Positions 16,720-25,044 of a stretch of 64,000 nt of DNA are shown here, one piece after another. The position numbers were made by a program, and so were the translations under genes. The notes under the pieces were generated by a model. It was not told the DNA's origin. It worked only from the letters and a program-made list of their open reading frames with translations, and ran no database searches. Location: NCBI GenBank assembly GCA_965227045.1, contig OZ245718.1, positions 3,286,001 to 3,350,000 of the forward strand, read 5' to 3'. The stretch's first letter is position 1; each line of letters starts with the position of its first letter. Source of the stretch: UBA10649 sp965227045. Its GTDB lineage: Bacteria; Actinomycetota; Actinomycetes; S36-B12.

Positions 16720-16741
16720 AAATGTCAGTCAAATGTCAGTC
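16720..16741 (+). repeat. Two tandem 11-bp direct repeats (possible integrase arm sites)
   Basis: AAATGTCAGTC occurs twice without a gap, at 16720-16730 and 16731-16741. They sit between the integrase start and the attachment site, where arm-type binding sites of tyrosine recombinases, or an operator for int, are expected. The assignment is by position only. Confidence 0.5.
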
Positions 16742-16872
16742 TGACTCGCGCCTTGTGAAGCCAACTCGAGCCGTTTCAAGCCGGTTTGCCAGTGCCAAAG
16801 AAGGCTTACCTACCAACGACTATAGTGCCATTCGAGGGGTCTCGGTGAGAGAGGGGATCTAGCCCTTTAATC

Positions 16873-16917
16873 GGGCTCATAACCCAGAGGTCACAGGTTC
16901 AAATCCTGTCCCCGCTA
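16873..16917 (+). tRNA. 3' half of tRNA-Met(CAT), island attachment site remnant
   Basis: The sequence contains the anticodon loop CTCATAA (16876-16882), variable loop, T-arm ACAGGTTCAAATCCTGT and acceptor strand CCCCGCTA. The upstream AGAGGGG could pair with the acceptor with one mismatch, but the D-arm region is about five bases too short and has no D-stem, so an intact tRNA is not formed. The homology starts at the anticodon stem, the usual crossover region for tRNA-targeting integrases. The intact copy should lie at the other end of the island. Confidence 0.7.
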
Positions 16918-16921
16918 CGAA

Positions 16922-16953
16922 ACGAAAGGCCCCGGGATTCCGGGGCCTTTCGT
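16922..16953 (+). terminator. Rho-independent-type terminator after tRNA fragment
   Basis: A perfect 14-bp stem with arms ACGAAAGGCCCCGG and its complement encloses the loop GATT, followed by CATTTC. It lies 4 bases after the tRNA 3' end, and is presumably the native tRNA terminator carried along with the attachment site. Confidence 0.8.
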
Positions 16954-17024
16954 CATTTCTGCGGCGCGACAGCAAAGACTTAAGCCGAACGACCTGGCTG
17001 GGTATGAACAAATAGAGTTCACGC

Positions 17025-17663
17025 GTGCGTGTCGTCTCAGTCAATGTTGGTCGGGCGAAGCCGGTCGCATACCGAACTGCGTCCTTGCCGAAAACGGGAT
17101 CGGAGAAGCTGCCCGTTGACGGGCGTGTGTGGGTCGGCCTCGACGGGCTCGCGGGAGACGATTCAGCAGATCGGCGCGTTCACCGCGATGCCTGGATGAA
17201 GGTCTACGCCTACTCGATTGAGGACTATCAGTACTGGAGCGAGGAGTTGGGCTCGCCGGTTGGCCCCGGTCAGTTCTCCGAGAACCTCACCACTTCGGGA
17301 GTAGATCTGAACGCCGCGCTCATCGGTGAGATCTGGCGCGTCGGGAGTGCACTGCTTCAGGTAGCGCACGTACGGGTTCCCTGTCAGACCTTCAAGGGAT
17401 GGATGGGGGCGTCCGGCTACGACGAAAGGGCGTGGGTCAAGCGTTTCGCGATCGCTGGCCGTCCAGGTCCGTACTTCCGGGTAGTTGAAGAGGGTGACGT
17501 AGGACCTGGGGATCCAATCACCATCGAGGCCCGACCGAGCCACGACGTCACGGTGGCCGAACTCTTCCGCGCTCTCACCACCGACCCGACCGTGTTGCCG
17601 CGACTGGCGCAGGTCGACGGCTTGAAACCGTGGATCTATGACGAGATCGCCCGTGCGCGGTGA
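17025..17663 (+). CDS. MOSC domain protein (YiiM-like)
   Basis: A 212-residue MOSC-domain protein starting with GTG at 17025. SVNVGRAKPV opens the domain, followed by VGLDGLAGDDSADRRVHRD, YSIEDYQYW, PGQFSENLTTSGVDL and the conserved-cysteine block VRVPCQTFKGWMG. YiiM-type MOSC proteins bind the molybdenum cofactor and reduce N-hydroxylated compounds such as hydroxylaminopurine together with a redox partner. No partner gene lies nearby. It is the first gene beyond the island's right boundary. Confidence 0.85.
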   Translation: MRVVSVNVGRAKPVAYRTASLPKTGSEKLPVDGRVWVGLDGLAGDDSADRRVHRDAWMKVYAYSIEDYQYWSEELGSPVGPGQFSENLTTSGVDLNAALIGEIWRVGSALLQVAHVRVPCQTFKGWMGASGYDERAWVKRFAIAGRPGPYFRVVEEGDVGPGDPITIEARPSHDVTVAELFRALTTDPTVLPRLAQVDGLKPWIYDEIARAR

Positions 17664-17930
17664 GGTGGGACATGACGACTCGTGCGCGCAAGTCAACGTC
17701 CCGTCGGTAGTAGGGAAGTAGTCAGGTTCGCTGCGTGTGGTCACGTGTCACCGTCGCGGTCATCGACTGTGCTGTGCGCCTCCCCGATCAGAGGCCCCCG
17801 TCGAACAGCCCTTGCGAGCGTTCCCATGGCGAGGGTCTTGCGGAGACGCGACGACACGAGCTGCATCTTCTGATCGGATGAATTAGCCCGTATTCACCCT
17901 CAATGTTGCTAATCTGTGACTAAATGACCC
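17664..17930. other. Intergenic, nothing recognised
   Basis: About 270 bases with no convincing coding frame. AT content rises near the right end, ahead of the operator and start of the ABC importer operon. Confidence 0.4.
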
Positions 17931-17947
17931 TAGACATCAGATGTCTA
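17931..17947. promoter_or_regulatory. Operator palindrome upstream of the sugar-acid ABC importer
   Basis: TAGACATCAGATGTCTA is a perfect 7-bp inverted repeat around CAG. The same core ACATCAGATGT occurs at 22611-22621 before the dehydratase operon. It is the likely binding site of the FCD-GntR protein encoded at 21846-22562. Its presence argues that translation of the permease starts downstream, at GTG 17989. Confidence 0.7.
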
Positions 17948-17988
17948 AGTGGATTACGTTCCCGCAGAGACCTTGGAGGCGGCCAAAC

Positions 17989-19008
17989 GTGGCTCAGATC
18001 GATCGCGATGCGTCGGTGAGCGATGCACGCTTGAAGGCACTTCAGGCGTCTTTGGCTTTACTCAGACTCGGGCCGGTCCTCATCCTCATCATCCTCGTCG
18101 TTGCACTGTCCTTCCTGTCGCCAGTCTTTGCCACGACGCAGAATCTGGGCAATGTTCTATCTCAGACGTCTGCTATCGCGATTCTGGCCATCGGCCAGTT
18201 GCTCGTCATTCTCACTCGTGGCATCGATCTGTCGGTGGGTTCAACCCTCGCGCTAAGCGCGGTAGTCGGCGCGCTGGTATTCGGCTCTTTGGGCGGCGGC
18301 GCGATCACCATTCTCGCGATGTTAGGAGCGGGAATCGCGGTCGGTGCGGTCAACGGAATCGTGTATGTATACGGGCACCTTCCCCATCCCTTCATCATCA
18401 CGCTTGCAACCTTGAGCATCGCTCGAGGACTCGCCTTGGGGCTGTCAGGAGGACAGCCGATCCGCGGCATGCCCGACATCGTGCAGACCATTGGCGGCGG
18501 CTCATTCGGTTGGCTTCCCTACTCCACGTTGCTTGTTGCCTTCGTCGCTATCGTCGTCGCGCTGTTCTTGAATCGCGTCGTATGGGGCCGGTGGATCTAT
18601 GCGGTTGGAGGCAATCCCGAGGGGGCGCGGCGGCTGGGAATACCGCGGTCGCGGGTACTCGTGTCGGTTTACGTTCTCAGTGGTCTCCTCGCTGCCGTAG
18701 CGGCGATCATCACTGCCGGCCGACTCAATGCAGGCTCACCTACCTTCGGACAGCTCGCCGAGCTGGACGCGATCGCCGCGGTCGTTATTGGTGGGGCGAG
18801 CTTCCTGGGCGGCCGAGGCAACGTCGGGCAGGCCCTCATTGGAGCTCTGATGATCGGCGTCATTCGCAATGGCATGAACCTGCTCAACATCCAGGCATTC
18901 ATCCAACTGATCGTGATCGGCGTTGTCATTGTCATCGCTGTCGAATCCGATGTCGTGCGGGGCCAGCTCGAGAAGCGCTTTCGAGTCCGCAAGGCGGCAC
19001 TTCAATGA
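17989..19008 (+). CDS. CUT2 (ribose-type) ABC transporter permease
   Basis: A 339-residue inner-membrane permease of the RbsC/FrcB family with about nine or ten hydrophobic helices. I choose GTG 17989, nine bases after GGAGG; ATG 17941 lies inside the operator. LLVILTRGIDLSVGSTLALS and AELDAIAAVVIGGASFLGGRG are the CUT2 signature segments; the second contacts the ATPase. It is followed by an ATGA overlap with the ATPase gene, then a lipoprotein binding protein, making a full importer. The adjacent catabolic genes point to a deoxy-sugar, sugar acid or lactone as substrate. Confidence 0.88.
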   Translation: MAQIDRDASVSDARLKALQASLALLRLGPVLILIILVVALSFLSPVFATTQNLGNVLSQTSAIAILAIGQLLVILTRGIDLSVGSTLALSAVVGALVFGSLGGGAITILAMLGAGIAVGAVNGIVYVYGHLPHPFIITLATLSIARGLALGLSGGQPIRGMPDIVQTIGGGSFGWLPYSTLLVAFVAIVVALFLNRVVWGRWIYAVGGNPEGARRLGIPRSRVLVSVYVLSGLLAAVAAIITAGRLNAGSPTFGQLAELDAIAAVVIGGASFLGGRGNVGQALIGALMIGVIRNGMNLLNIQAFIQLIVIGVVIVIAVESDVVRGQLEKRFRVRKAALQ

Positions 19009-19769
19009 GCGCGGCGTCGGCAGTGCCGGCCCTGGCGGTTCGTGGCGCGAGCAAGAGATTCGGTGCAGTGCTCGCACTCGACGACGTCACGATCGAAGTT
19101 CACCACGGCGAGGTGCTCGCTCTTCTGGGCGACAACGGTGCCGGAAAGTCCACCCTCATCAAGTGCATCAGCGGAGTGCACCGCCTTGACGCGGGCACCG
19201 TTGAGGTCGATGGAGTCGAATGCTCGATGACCAGCCCTGCGAGCGCGCAGGCGGCTGGCATTGAGACGGTCTACCAGGACCTTGCGCTGTTCGACAATCT
19301 CGATACTGCCGCGAACTTCTATGCGGGGCGGGAGTTTGCCGGACCCAGTTGGCTGCCGCGGGGTCTGAGATGGATGCGCCGATCCGAGATGGAGCGCGCT
19401 TCGGCGGAACTTGTCGAGCGCTTGCAAGTGCGCCTGCCTGTCGAGGCCGCGACCGTCGGAATGATGTCGGGTGGGCAGCGCCAGGCGATCGCGGTCGCTC
19501 GATCGAGCGCGTTCGCGTCCCGAGTGGTGATACTCGATGAGCCCACCGCCGCGCTCGGAGTCCGTGAGTCACGACAGGTTCTGGACCTCATCCTGCGCTT
19601 ACGTGACGACGGCCGCGCAGTCATCGTTATCTCCCACGCGATGGACCACGTCATCGAGGTGGCGGACCACGCAGTGGTCATGCGGCGCGGCCGCACGGTC
19701 GGGCGCGAGATCCCCTCTGCTGAAAACCGATCCCGCATCGTGTCGCTGATTGTCGGAGGTGACGACTGA
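19005..19769 (+). CDS. Sugar ABC transporter ATPase, single domain
   Basis: A 254-residue ATPase. Walker A is GDNGAGKST (about 43-51), the signature is MSGGQRQAIAVARS, Walker B is VVILDEPTAALG, and the switch His lies in VISHAMDHV. It has one nucleotide-binding domain, like FrcA, rather than the tandem pair of RbsA; it must act as a homodimer. This contrasts with the tandem-domain ATPase at 44105. Start ATG overlaps the permease stop (ATGA). An ORF running from 17949 through this gene is only a frame continuation inside the permease. Confidence 0.9.
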   Translation: MSAASAVPALAVRGASKRFGAVLALDDVTIEVHHGEVLALLGDNGAGKSTLIKCISGVHRLDAGTVEVDGVECSMTSPASAQAAGIETVYQDLALFDNLDTAANFYAGREFAGPSWLPRGLRWMRRSEMERASAELVERLQVRLPVEAATVGMMSGGQRQAIAVARSSAFASRVVILDEPTAALGVRESRQVLDLILRLRDDGRAVIVISHAMDHVIEVADHAVVMRRGRTVGREIPSAENRSRIVSLIVGGDD

Positions 19770-19866
19770 ACTCTCGTGTTTGTCGTCCCACGATCGTCAG
19801 CGTCGCGTTCGGACGCGGGTACCTCACGCCCTCAACTACTCATTCCTCACGAAAAGAAGGAGCATC

Positions 19867-20880
19867 ATGAACGGAAAGCGGCGGTTCATCGCCCTTGCTG
19901 CGGCTGCCTCGGCAGCCGTAGTCCTGGCCGGTTGTTCAAGTAGTGGTTCGAGCAGCGACTCGTCGAGCGCAGCGGCGAGCAGTGCGCCGGCCGCAGCGTC
20001 GAGCGCTGCAGCTCCGACGACGTCCGAAGCGCCTGCGGAGGTTGTCAAGATCGGGTTCATCACCAAATTCCCCGTCGACTTCTACGACACCATGGTCGAC
20101 GCGGCCAAGGAGTGGGACGCATCGGAGCCCGGCGCCGAGGTCATCTTCGCCCAGGGTGCGAGCGGCACCGACGACGAAGGGGAGATCGCCGCGATTCAGT
20201 CGATGATCACGCAGGGCGTGAAGGCCATTGCGATCACGCCGACCAGCCCGAACGTCCAGGGTGCTCTGCAAGATGCAGTCGACGCAGGCATCAAGGTGGT
20301 CCTCATCGACAATGACATTCCCGACTGGGCAGGCAAGAGCTCGGTGGTGGCTACCGACAACTACGCAGGCGGACAACTGGCCGGAAAGTGGCTGTCTGAC
20401 AATCTGCCAGCCGGAGCGCAACTCGCGGTCCTGCAGGGAGTACTCGGCAATCCGTCACTCGATGCTCGCGTCGACGGAATGCTGGAGGTTCTCGGCGACA
20501 AGGCAAAGGTTGTTGCCACCACGCCGACCGATTGCGATGAGACCAAGGGACTGAACGCCGCGCAGGACATCCTCACTGCTAATCCTGACCTGACTGCGGT
20601 GTACGGGGCATGCGGGCCGCCCATCACGGGAGCGCTCCAGGCGATCAAGGCAGCTGGCAAGGAAGGCAAGCTGATCGTCGTTGGATTCGACGCATCGCCC
20701 GCCGAGGTGGCCGCAATCGCAGCAGGCACACAGTCCGCATCGGTTGCACAGTTCCCCGCCAAGATGGGCTCGCTCGGCGCGCAGACTGCTTTTGATGCGG
20801 CGCTCGGAAACCCGGTGGAGGCCAACGTCGATACCGGTACGGAGATGGTGACCAAGGAGAATGCAGCTGACTTCAGCTGA
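19867..20880 (+). CDS. Sugar-type ABC transporter substrate-binding lipoprotein
   Basis: A 337-residue lipoprotein starting at ATG 19867 behind GAAGGAG. The signal peptide ends in VVLAGC with Cys23 as the lipidated residue, followed by a Ser/Ala linker to about residue 60. The periplasmic-binding-protein fold (Peripla_BP_4) begins at VVKIGFITKFPVDFYDTM. Motifs such as QSMITQGVKAIAITPTSPN and IKVVLIDNDIPDW are typical of ribose/xylitol/galactofuranose-type binders. It completes the CUT2 importer and is followed by a strong hairpin at 20891-20918. Confidence 0.9.
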   Translation: MNGKRRFIALAAAASAAVVLAGCSSSGSSSDSSSAAASSAPAAASSAAAPTTSEAPAEVVKIGFITKFPVDFYDTMVDAAKEWDASEPGAEVIFAQGASGTDDEGEIAAIQSMITQGVKAIAITPTSPNVQGALQDAVDAGIKVVLIDNDIPDWAGKSSVVATDNYAGGQLAGKWLSDNLPAGAQLAVLQGVLGNPSLDARVDGMLEVLGDKAKVVATTPTDCDETKGLNAAQDILTANPDLTAVYGACGPPITGALQAIKAAGKEGKLIVVGFDASPAEVAAIAAGTQSASVAQFPAKMGSLGAQTAFDAALGNPVEANVDTGTEMVTKENAADFS

Positions 20881-20890
20881 CCGGAGTGAA

Positions 20891-20918
20891 GGGGGCGAGT
20901 CGGGCATGACTCGCCCCC
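20891..20918 (+). terminator. Hairpin between binding protein and amidohydrolase genes
   Basis: Arms GGGGGCGAGTC and its exact complement (11 bp) enclose GGGCAT. It starts 10 bases after the binding-protein stop. There is no long U-run, so it may reduce rather than stop transcription into 20951, or protect the 3' end of the importer message. Confidence 0.6.
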
Positions 20919-20950
20919 TCAACGGTGTAACAAGTCGAGAGGTCGAACCG

Positions 20951-21829
20951 ATGGAGATAGCTCAAGAGGCCATCGTCGACAGCCACGTCCACTTCTGGGA
21001 CCCCGATCGCCTCCGCTATGACTGGCTCGGCGACGACCCGATCCTGCACCGCGCCTTCCTGCCTCACGCCATGCCAGACACTGGAGGATCGGTTCGCGCA
21101 GTCATCGCCGTGCAAGCCGACTGCGAGGACTCCCAGGCCGGCTCCGAGGTTGCGTGGTTGCAGAGCCTGGCCGACGACGGCGCGCCGATCATCGGAATAG
21201 TCGCTCACGCGCAGCTTGAGCGGGGGAGCGGTGCTGCGGCTCAGGTGGCGTCTCACGCTGCGTGGCCCCTCGTAGTCGGGATTCGCAGGCTGATCCAGGA
21301 CGAGGCTGCGGGTTTCGCGTTGCACCCTGACTTCGTCGACGGCGTGCGACTGCTCGCCGAACATCGTCTGGCGATGGACCTCTGCGTACGTCAACATCAG
21401 ATTGCCGAGGTCACTGAACTGGTGAGGCGATGCCCGCAGGTCACCTTCGTTCTTGATCACCTTGGCAAACCCCAACTAGACCAGGGACCCGCTGACACGT
21501 GGGCTGGTGACCTCGCCCGACTCGCAGTGCTGCCCAATGCGTACTGCAAGCTATCCGGGCTGACCAGCGAGGTAGGTGCGGATGCCAGCAGCGCTAGCAA
21601 CATCCCCTCGGCACTTGCAATTGCCTTGGACCTCTTCGGGGCGTCCCGATGCATGTTCGGTAGCGACTGGCCGGTCTCGAGCGCGACAATCACCTACGCG
21701 GACTGGCTCGAACTCGTCGACGCGGCCGTGGCGGACCTGTCCGCCACGGAGCGGCGGGAGGTCATGAGCGAGACTGCGCTTACCGTTTACGGTCGTGCAG
21801 AGCGTCCGCTGAGCATGGTCGAGTCGTGA
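20951..21829 (+). CDS. Amidohydrolase-2 family lactonase-like enzyme
   Basis: A 292-residue TIM-barrel metal hydrolase of the COG3618 (L-fuconolactonase / dicarboxylate lactonase) type. The start is ATG 20951; an earlier ATG (20906) lies within the terminator hairpin. IVDSHVHFWDP supplies the HxH motif, FVLDHLGKP the central His/Lys region, and MFGSDWPVS the terminal catalytic Asp. The likely reaction is hydrolysis of a sugar lactone to the acid used by the dehydratase at 22721. No dedicated sugar dehydrogenase for the step before it is certain. Confidence 0.82.
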   Translation: MEIAQEAIVDSHVHFWDPDRLRYDWLGDDPILHRAFLPHAMPDTGGSVRAVIAVQADCEDSQAGSEVAWLQSLADDGAPIIGIVAHAQLERGSGAAAQVASHAAWPLVVGIRRLIQDEAAGFALHPDFVDGVRLLAEHRLAMDLCVRQHQIAEVTELVRRCPQVTFVLDHLGKPQLDQGPADTWAGDLARLAVLPNAYCKLSGLTSEVGADASSASNIPSALAIALDLFGASRCMFGSDWPVSSATITYADWLELVDAAVADLSATERREVMSETALTVYGRAERPLSMVES

Positions 21830-21845
21830 AGAAGGGAAGCGGGCT

Positions 21846-22562
21846 ATGGCACTGACGGATGAGGCCATCCTGCGGATCAAGGCGATGATCCTCGCTGGAC
21901 AGTTGAAGCCCGGTGACCGGCTTCCACGAGAAGCGGACCTGGCCGATGAACTGGGATTGTCGCGGAGCTCGCTGAGAGAGGCGGTGCGTGCGCTTGCGCT
22001 GATCAACGTCCTCGACGTGCGTCGTGGCGATGGCACATACGTGACCAGTCTCGACCCGGACCTATTGCTCGATGCGCTCACATTCGTCGTCGACTTCCAC
22101 CGCGATGACAGCGTCCTGGAATTCCTACGGGTGCGGCGCATCCTTGAGCCGGCCGCCGCGGCGATGGCCGCGACTCGAATCAGCAATGACGACCTTGTCG
22201 CGCTCCAGGCGGCCGTCGATGCCTCATCGCCGGCATCCTCTCCCGAGGAGGTGCTCGCCCTGGATATCGAATTCCACCGGCTCGTCGGCATCGCCTCGGG
22301 AAACTCGGTCCTTGCTTCGCTCATCGAGGGTCTGTCGGCACCGACGAATCGTGCGCGAATCTGGCGGGGGCGGACACAGATCGGCGCGCAGGAACGAACC
22401 GTGAGGGAGCATCAGGCGATCCTCGATGCACTTGCCTCCCAGGAGCCGGACCTGGCCCACGCCGCCATGGTCGCCCACGTCGCGGGTGTAGAAAGCTGGC
22501 TCAGGCAGACCCTGCTGGCCGAGCGTGCAGTGACTGATTCGCCGGATACATCGGATCAATAG
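21846..22562 (+). CDS. GntR family regulator, FadR/FCD subfamily
   Basis: A 238-residue regulator. The winged HTH spans about 1-70 (LKPGDRLPREADLADELGLSRSSLREAVRAL, then VRRGDGTYV). The all-helical FCD effector domain (about 85-220) contains EFLRVRRILEPAAAAMA, DIEFHRLVGIASGN and REHQAILDALASQEPD, including the Asp/His residues that bind a metal in this class. Members commonly sense sugar acids such as galactonate or glucuronate. It is encoded between the importer/lactonase and the dehydratase operon, with matching palindromes before both units. Confidence 0.9.
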   Translation: MALTDEAILRIKAMILAGQLKPGDRLPREADLADELGLSRSSLREAVRALALINVLDVRRGDGTYVTSLDPDLLLDALTFVVDFHRDDSVLEFLRVRRILEPAAAAMAATRISNDDLVALQAAVDASSPASSPEEVLALDIEFHRLVGIASGNSVLASLIEGLSAPTNRARIWRGRTQIGAQERTVREHQAILDALASQEPDLAHAAMVAHVAGVESWLRQTLLAERAVTDSPDTSDQ

Positions 22563-22607
22563 CACCAATTCAGGCAGTTTATGGGCGTTAGCGCCTACTA
22601 ATCGTCA

Positions 22608-22636
22608 TTGACATCAGATGTTTGCGGGCATACGCT
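22608..22636 (+). promoter_or_regulatory. Promoter with overlapping operator before the dehydratase operon
   Basis: TTGACA (22608-22613) and TACGCT (22631-22636) are spaced 17 bases, a good -35/-10 pair. The operator core ACATCAGATGT (22611-22621) overlaps the -35 box, so bound repressor would exclude RNA polymerase. The same core stands before the ABC importer at 17931-17947. Confidence 0.6.
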
Positions 22637-22720
22637 CACCGTGTTCACGCCACGCGACTTGGCTGTAAAGGTCACACCGGTCGCCGTTGGCAAGGTCGAC
22701 GGAAGGGTTGTTCCTCGCTC

Positions 22721-24022
22721 ATGGCCCGATTTGTGTCCTTGGTGACCCACGATGTTCGATTCCCGACATCGCGCGATCTCGACGGCTCTGACGCGATGAA
22801 TCCTGAGCCGGACTATTCCGCGGCGTACGTCGTCGTCGGCACGGACCTAGGCGACGGACTCGAGGGGCACGGGTTCGCGTTCACGACCGGCCGTGGAAAC
22901 GACGTTCAGACGCTGGCGATTCGCTCGCTGTCCCCGTGGTTGGTGGGTCGCGACGTCGATGAGGTTCTCGACGATCTCGGACGGTTCGGCCGTGAACTGA
23001 CCGGCGATCCGCAGCTCCGCTGGCTTGGGCCGGAGAAGGGCGTCATTCACATGGCATGCGGCGCCCTGATCAACGCACTGTGGGACCTGCGTGCGAAGCG
23101 CGAGGGAAAGCCGCTATGGAAGGTGCTCTCGGACCTGAGTCCTGAGCAGATCGTCGACCTCGTCGACTTCACCTACCTGACGAACGCACTGACGCGGGAA
23201 GAGGCCCTTGCGCTCTTGCGTGGCCAGGTCGACAGTCGACCCGCCCGCGAGACGGAACTACGTGCGCACGGCTATCCCGCGTACACCACCACTCCTGGGT
23301 GGATGGGGTACTCCGACGAGAAACTTGCCCGACTCTCGCGTGAAGCTGTCGACGATGGGTTCACTCTCATCAAACTGAAGGTCGGGAGCACGTTGTCGGA
23401 GGATGTCCGACGCATGGGCATCGCGAGGACCGCGGTCGGCCCCGACATCGGGATTGCGATTGATGCGAACCAGAGGTGGGAGGTCGATGAGGCGATCGGC
23501 TGGGTCGACGCTCTCTCCGAGTTCGCTCCCTATTGGATCGAGGAACCCACGAGTCCCGATGACATTCTCGGCCACGCGTCCGTGAGATCTGCTGTGGCTC
23601 CGATCATGGTTGCTTCGGGCGAGCACGCACACAACCGGGTGATGTTCAAGCAGCTCCTTCAGGCGCAAGCCATCGACATTGTGCAGATTGACGCCAGCCG
23701 CGTCGGGGGAGTCAACGAGAACATCGCCATCCTGCTGCTCGCAGCGAAGTTCGGGGTGCGCGTGTGTCCGCACGCTGGAGGAGTGGGCCTTTGCGAGTTG
23801 GTTCGGCATCTGTCCATGTTCGATTTCGTCGCCGTCAGTGGATCGCAGGACGGCCGGTTCATCGAGTACGTCGACCACCTACACGAGCACTTCCTCGACC
23901 CGGCGGTGATCATCGACGGACGTTACGTCGTGCCGGCCGCACCAGGCTTCTCTGCAGAGATGCGCCCTCAGACACTGAGCGACTTCCGATATCCCGACGG
24001 ACCCGTCTGGGCATCAGCGTGA
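22721..24022 (+). CDS. L-fuconate dehydratase-like enolase superfamily enzyme
   Basis: A 433-residue dehydratase of the mandelate-racemase/enolase superfamily. The N-terminal motifs DVRFPTSRDLDGSDAMN and PDYSAAYVVV are diagnostic for the L-fuconate dehydratase branch. The catalytic set is visible: LIKLKVGS (KxK base), AIDANQRW (metal Asp), WIEEPTSPDD (metal Glu), SGEHAHN (metal Glu) and CPHAGG (His acid/base). The product is a 2-keto-3-deoxy sugar acid. ATG 22721 is chosen because homology starts there. It ends in a GTGA overlap with the next gene. Confidence 0.85.
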   Translation: MARFVSLVTHDVRFPTSRDLDGSDAMNPEPDYSAAYVVVGTDLGDGLEGHGFAFTTGRGNDVQTLAIRSLSPWLVGRDVDEVLDDLGRFGRELTGDPQLRWLGPEKGVIHMACGALINALWDLRAKREGKPLWKVLSDLSPEQIVDLVDFTYLTNALTREEALALLRGQVDSRPARETELRAHGYPAYTTTPGWMGYSDEKLARLSREAVDDGFTLIKLKVGSTLSEDVRRMGIARTAVGPDIGIAIDANQRWEVDEAIGWVDALSEFAPYWIEEPTSPDDILGHASVRSAVAPIMVASGEHAHNRVMFKQLLQAQAIDIVQIDASRVGGVNENIAILLLAAKFGVRVCPHAGGVGLCELVRHLSMFDFVAVSGSQDGRFIEYVDHLHEHFLDPAVIIDGRYVVPAAPGFSAEMRPQTLSDFRYPDGPVWASA

Positions 24023-25044
24023 ACGTCGCGGCTCAGTACGCAGGGCCAAGGCGGATAGAGATCGCGCGCAGCCCCACGGTCGATCCCGGTCCTGGAGATG
24101 TCCAGATCCACGTGGCGTACACGGGCATCTGCGGCACCGATCTTCACATCTTCCACGGCGACATGGACGCGCGCGTGACCATTCCGGCGGTGCTGGGACA
24201 TGAGATGTCCGGTCGCATTGCGTCAGTCGGTGCGGCCGTCGACGGGTGGTCCACCGGGGACCCTGTGACGGTCATGCCGCTTAAGTGGTGCGGAACCTGC
24301 GCGGCATGCCTCGCAGGACACTCCCACGTATGCCAACGACTCGAATTCGTCGGCATCGACTCGACCGGTGCCATGCAGCACACGTGGACGGTGCCCGCAG
24401 ACCTACTCGTCCGCCTCCCCGAGCACCTACCCCTTGACCTTGGCGCGCTGGTGGAGCCAACGGCCGTCGCCGTGCACGACGTGGCGCGGGCCGAGGTCCG
24501 GCCCGCCGAGAAAGCGGTCGTCGTCGGAGGCGGGCCCGTCGGGCTTCTCATAGCGGCAGTCGCACGCGCAGCCGGCGCCGACGTCCTTGTGCTGGAAGTG
24601 GACGAGTTCCGCAGATCCGTGATCGACGGCGCGGGCCTGACCGCAGTGGATCCTCTCAGCACCGATGCAGCGGCGCTGATCCTCGATTGGACTGCTGGGG
24701 CAGGAGCATCGGTCACGTTCGAGGTGTCCGGGTCGCAGCAGGGGCTCGACACTGCGCTCGACGTGCTGGGGGTGCGCGGTCGAATGGTCCTGGTCGGAAT
24801 TCATCCGACGCCGAAGCCAGTCAACCTGCATCGCGTCTTCTGGCGGGAACTGACGATTCTCGGTGCCCGCGTGTACGAGCGAGCGGACTTCGAACGCGCC
24901 GTCGAGCTTGTCTCCGCCGGGAGCGTTCCCGCGCGCGCTCTCATCTCGCATGTTGAGCCGCTGGGCTCGGCGGCGTCAGCCTTCGAGGCGCTCGAAAACG
25001 GAGTTGGGACCATGAAGGTGCTTATCGATTGCGGCGCGGAATGA
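24019..25044 (+). CDS. Zinc-dependent MDR alcohol/polyol dehydrogenase
   Basis: A 341-residue dehydrogenase with GTG start overlapping the previous stop. TGICGTDLHIFHG and LGHEMSGRI give the catalytic zinc ligands Cys and His-Glu, and KWCGTCAACLAGHSHVC the four structural-zinc cysteines. The Rossmann loop is VVGGGPVGLLIA. This belongs to the threonine/sorbitol dehydrogenase-like MDR family. In this operon it could oxidise the sugar itself or the 2-keto-3-deoxy acid; the sequence cannot separate these. Confidence 0.85.
   Translation: MNVAAQYAGPRRIEIARSPTVDPGPGDVQIHVAYTGICGTDLHIFHGDMDARVTIPAVLGHEMSGRIASVGAAVDGWSTGDPVTVMPLKWCGTCAACLAGHSHVCQRLEFVGIDSTGAMQHTWTVPADLLVRLPEHLPLDLGALVEPTAVAVHDVARAEVRPAEKAVVVGGGPVGLLIAAVARAAGADVLVLEVDEFRRSVIDGAGLTAVDPLSTDAAALILDWTAGAGASVTFEVSGSQQGLDTALDVLGVRGRMVLVGIHPTPKPVNLHRVFWRELTILGARVYERADFERAVELVSAGSVPARALISHVEPLGSAASAFEALENGVGTMKVLIDCGAE

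Noticed and set aside
16850..16917. Complete tRNA-Met gene
   Set aside because: The acceptor 5' strand AGAGGGG pairs with one mismatch, but the D-arm region is too short and cannot form a D-stem, so only the 3' half is called.
17949..19769. A 606-residue ABC ATPase with N-terminal extension
   Set aside because: The first 350 residues are out-of-frame permease sequence; the ATPase starts at ATG 19005.
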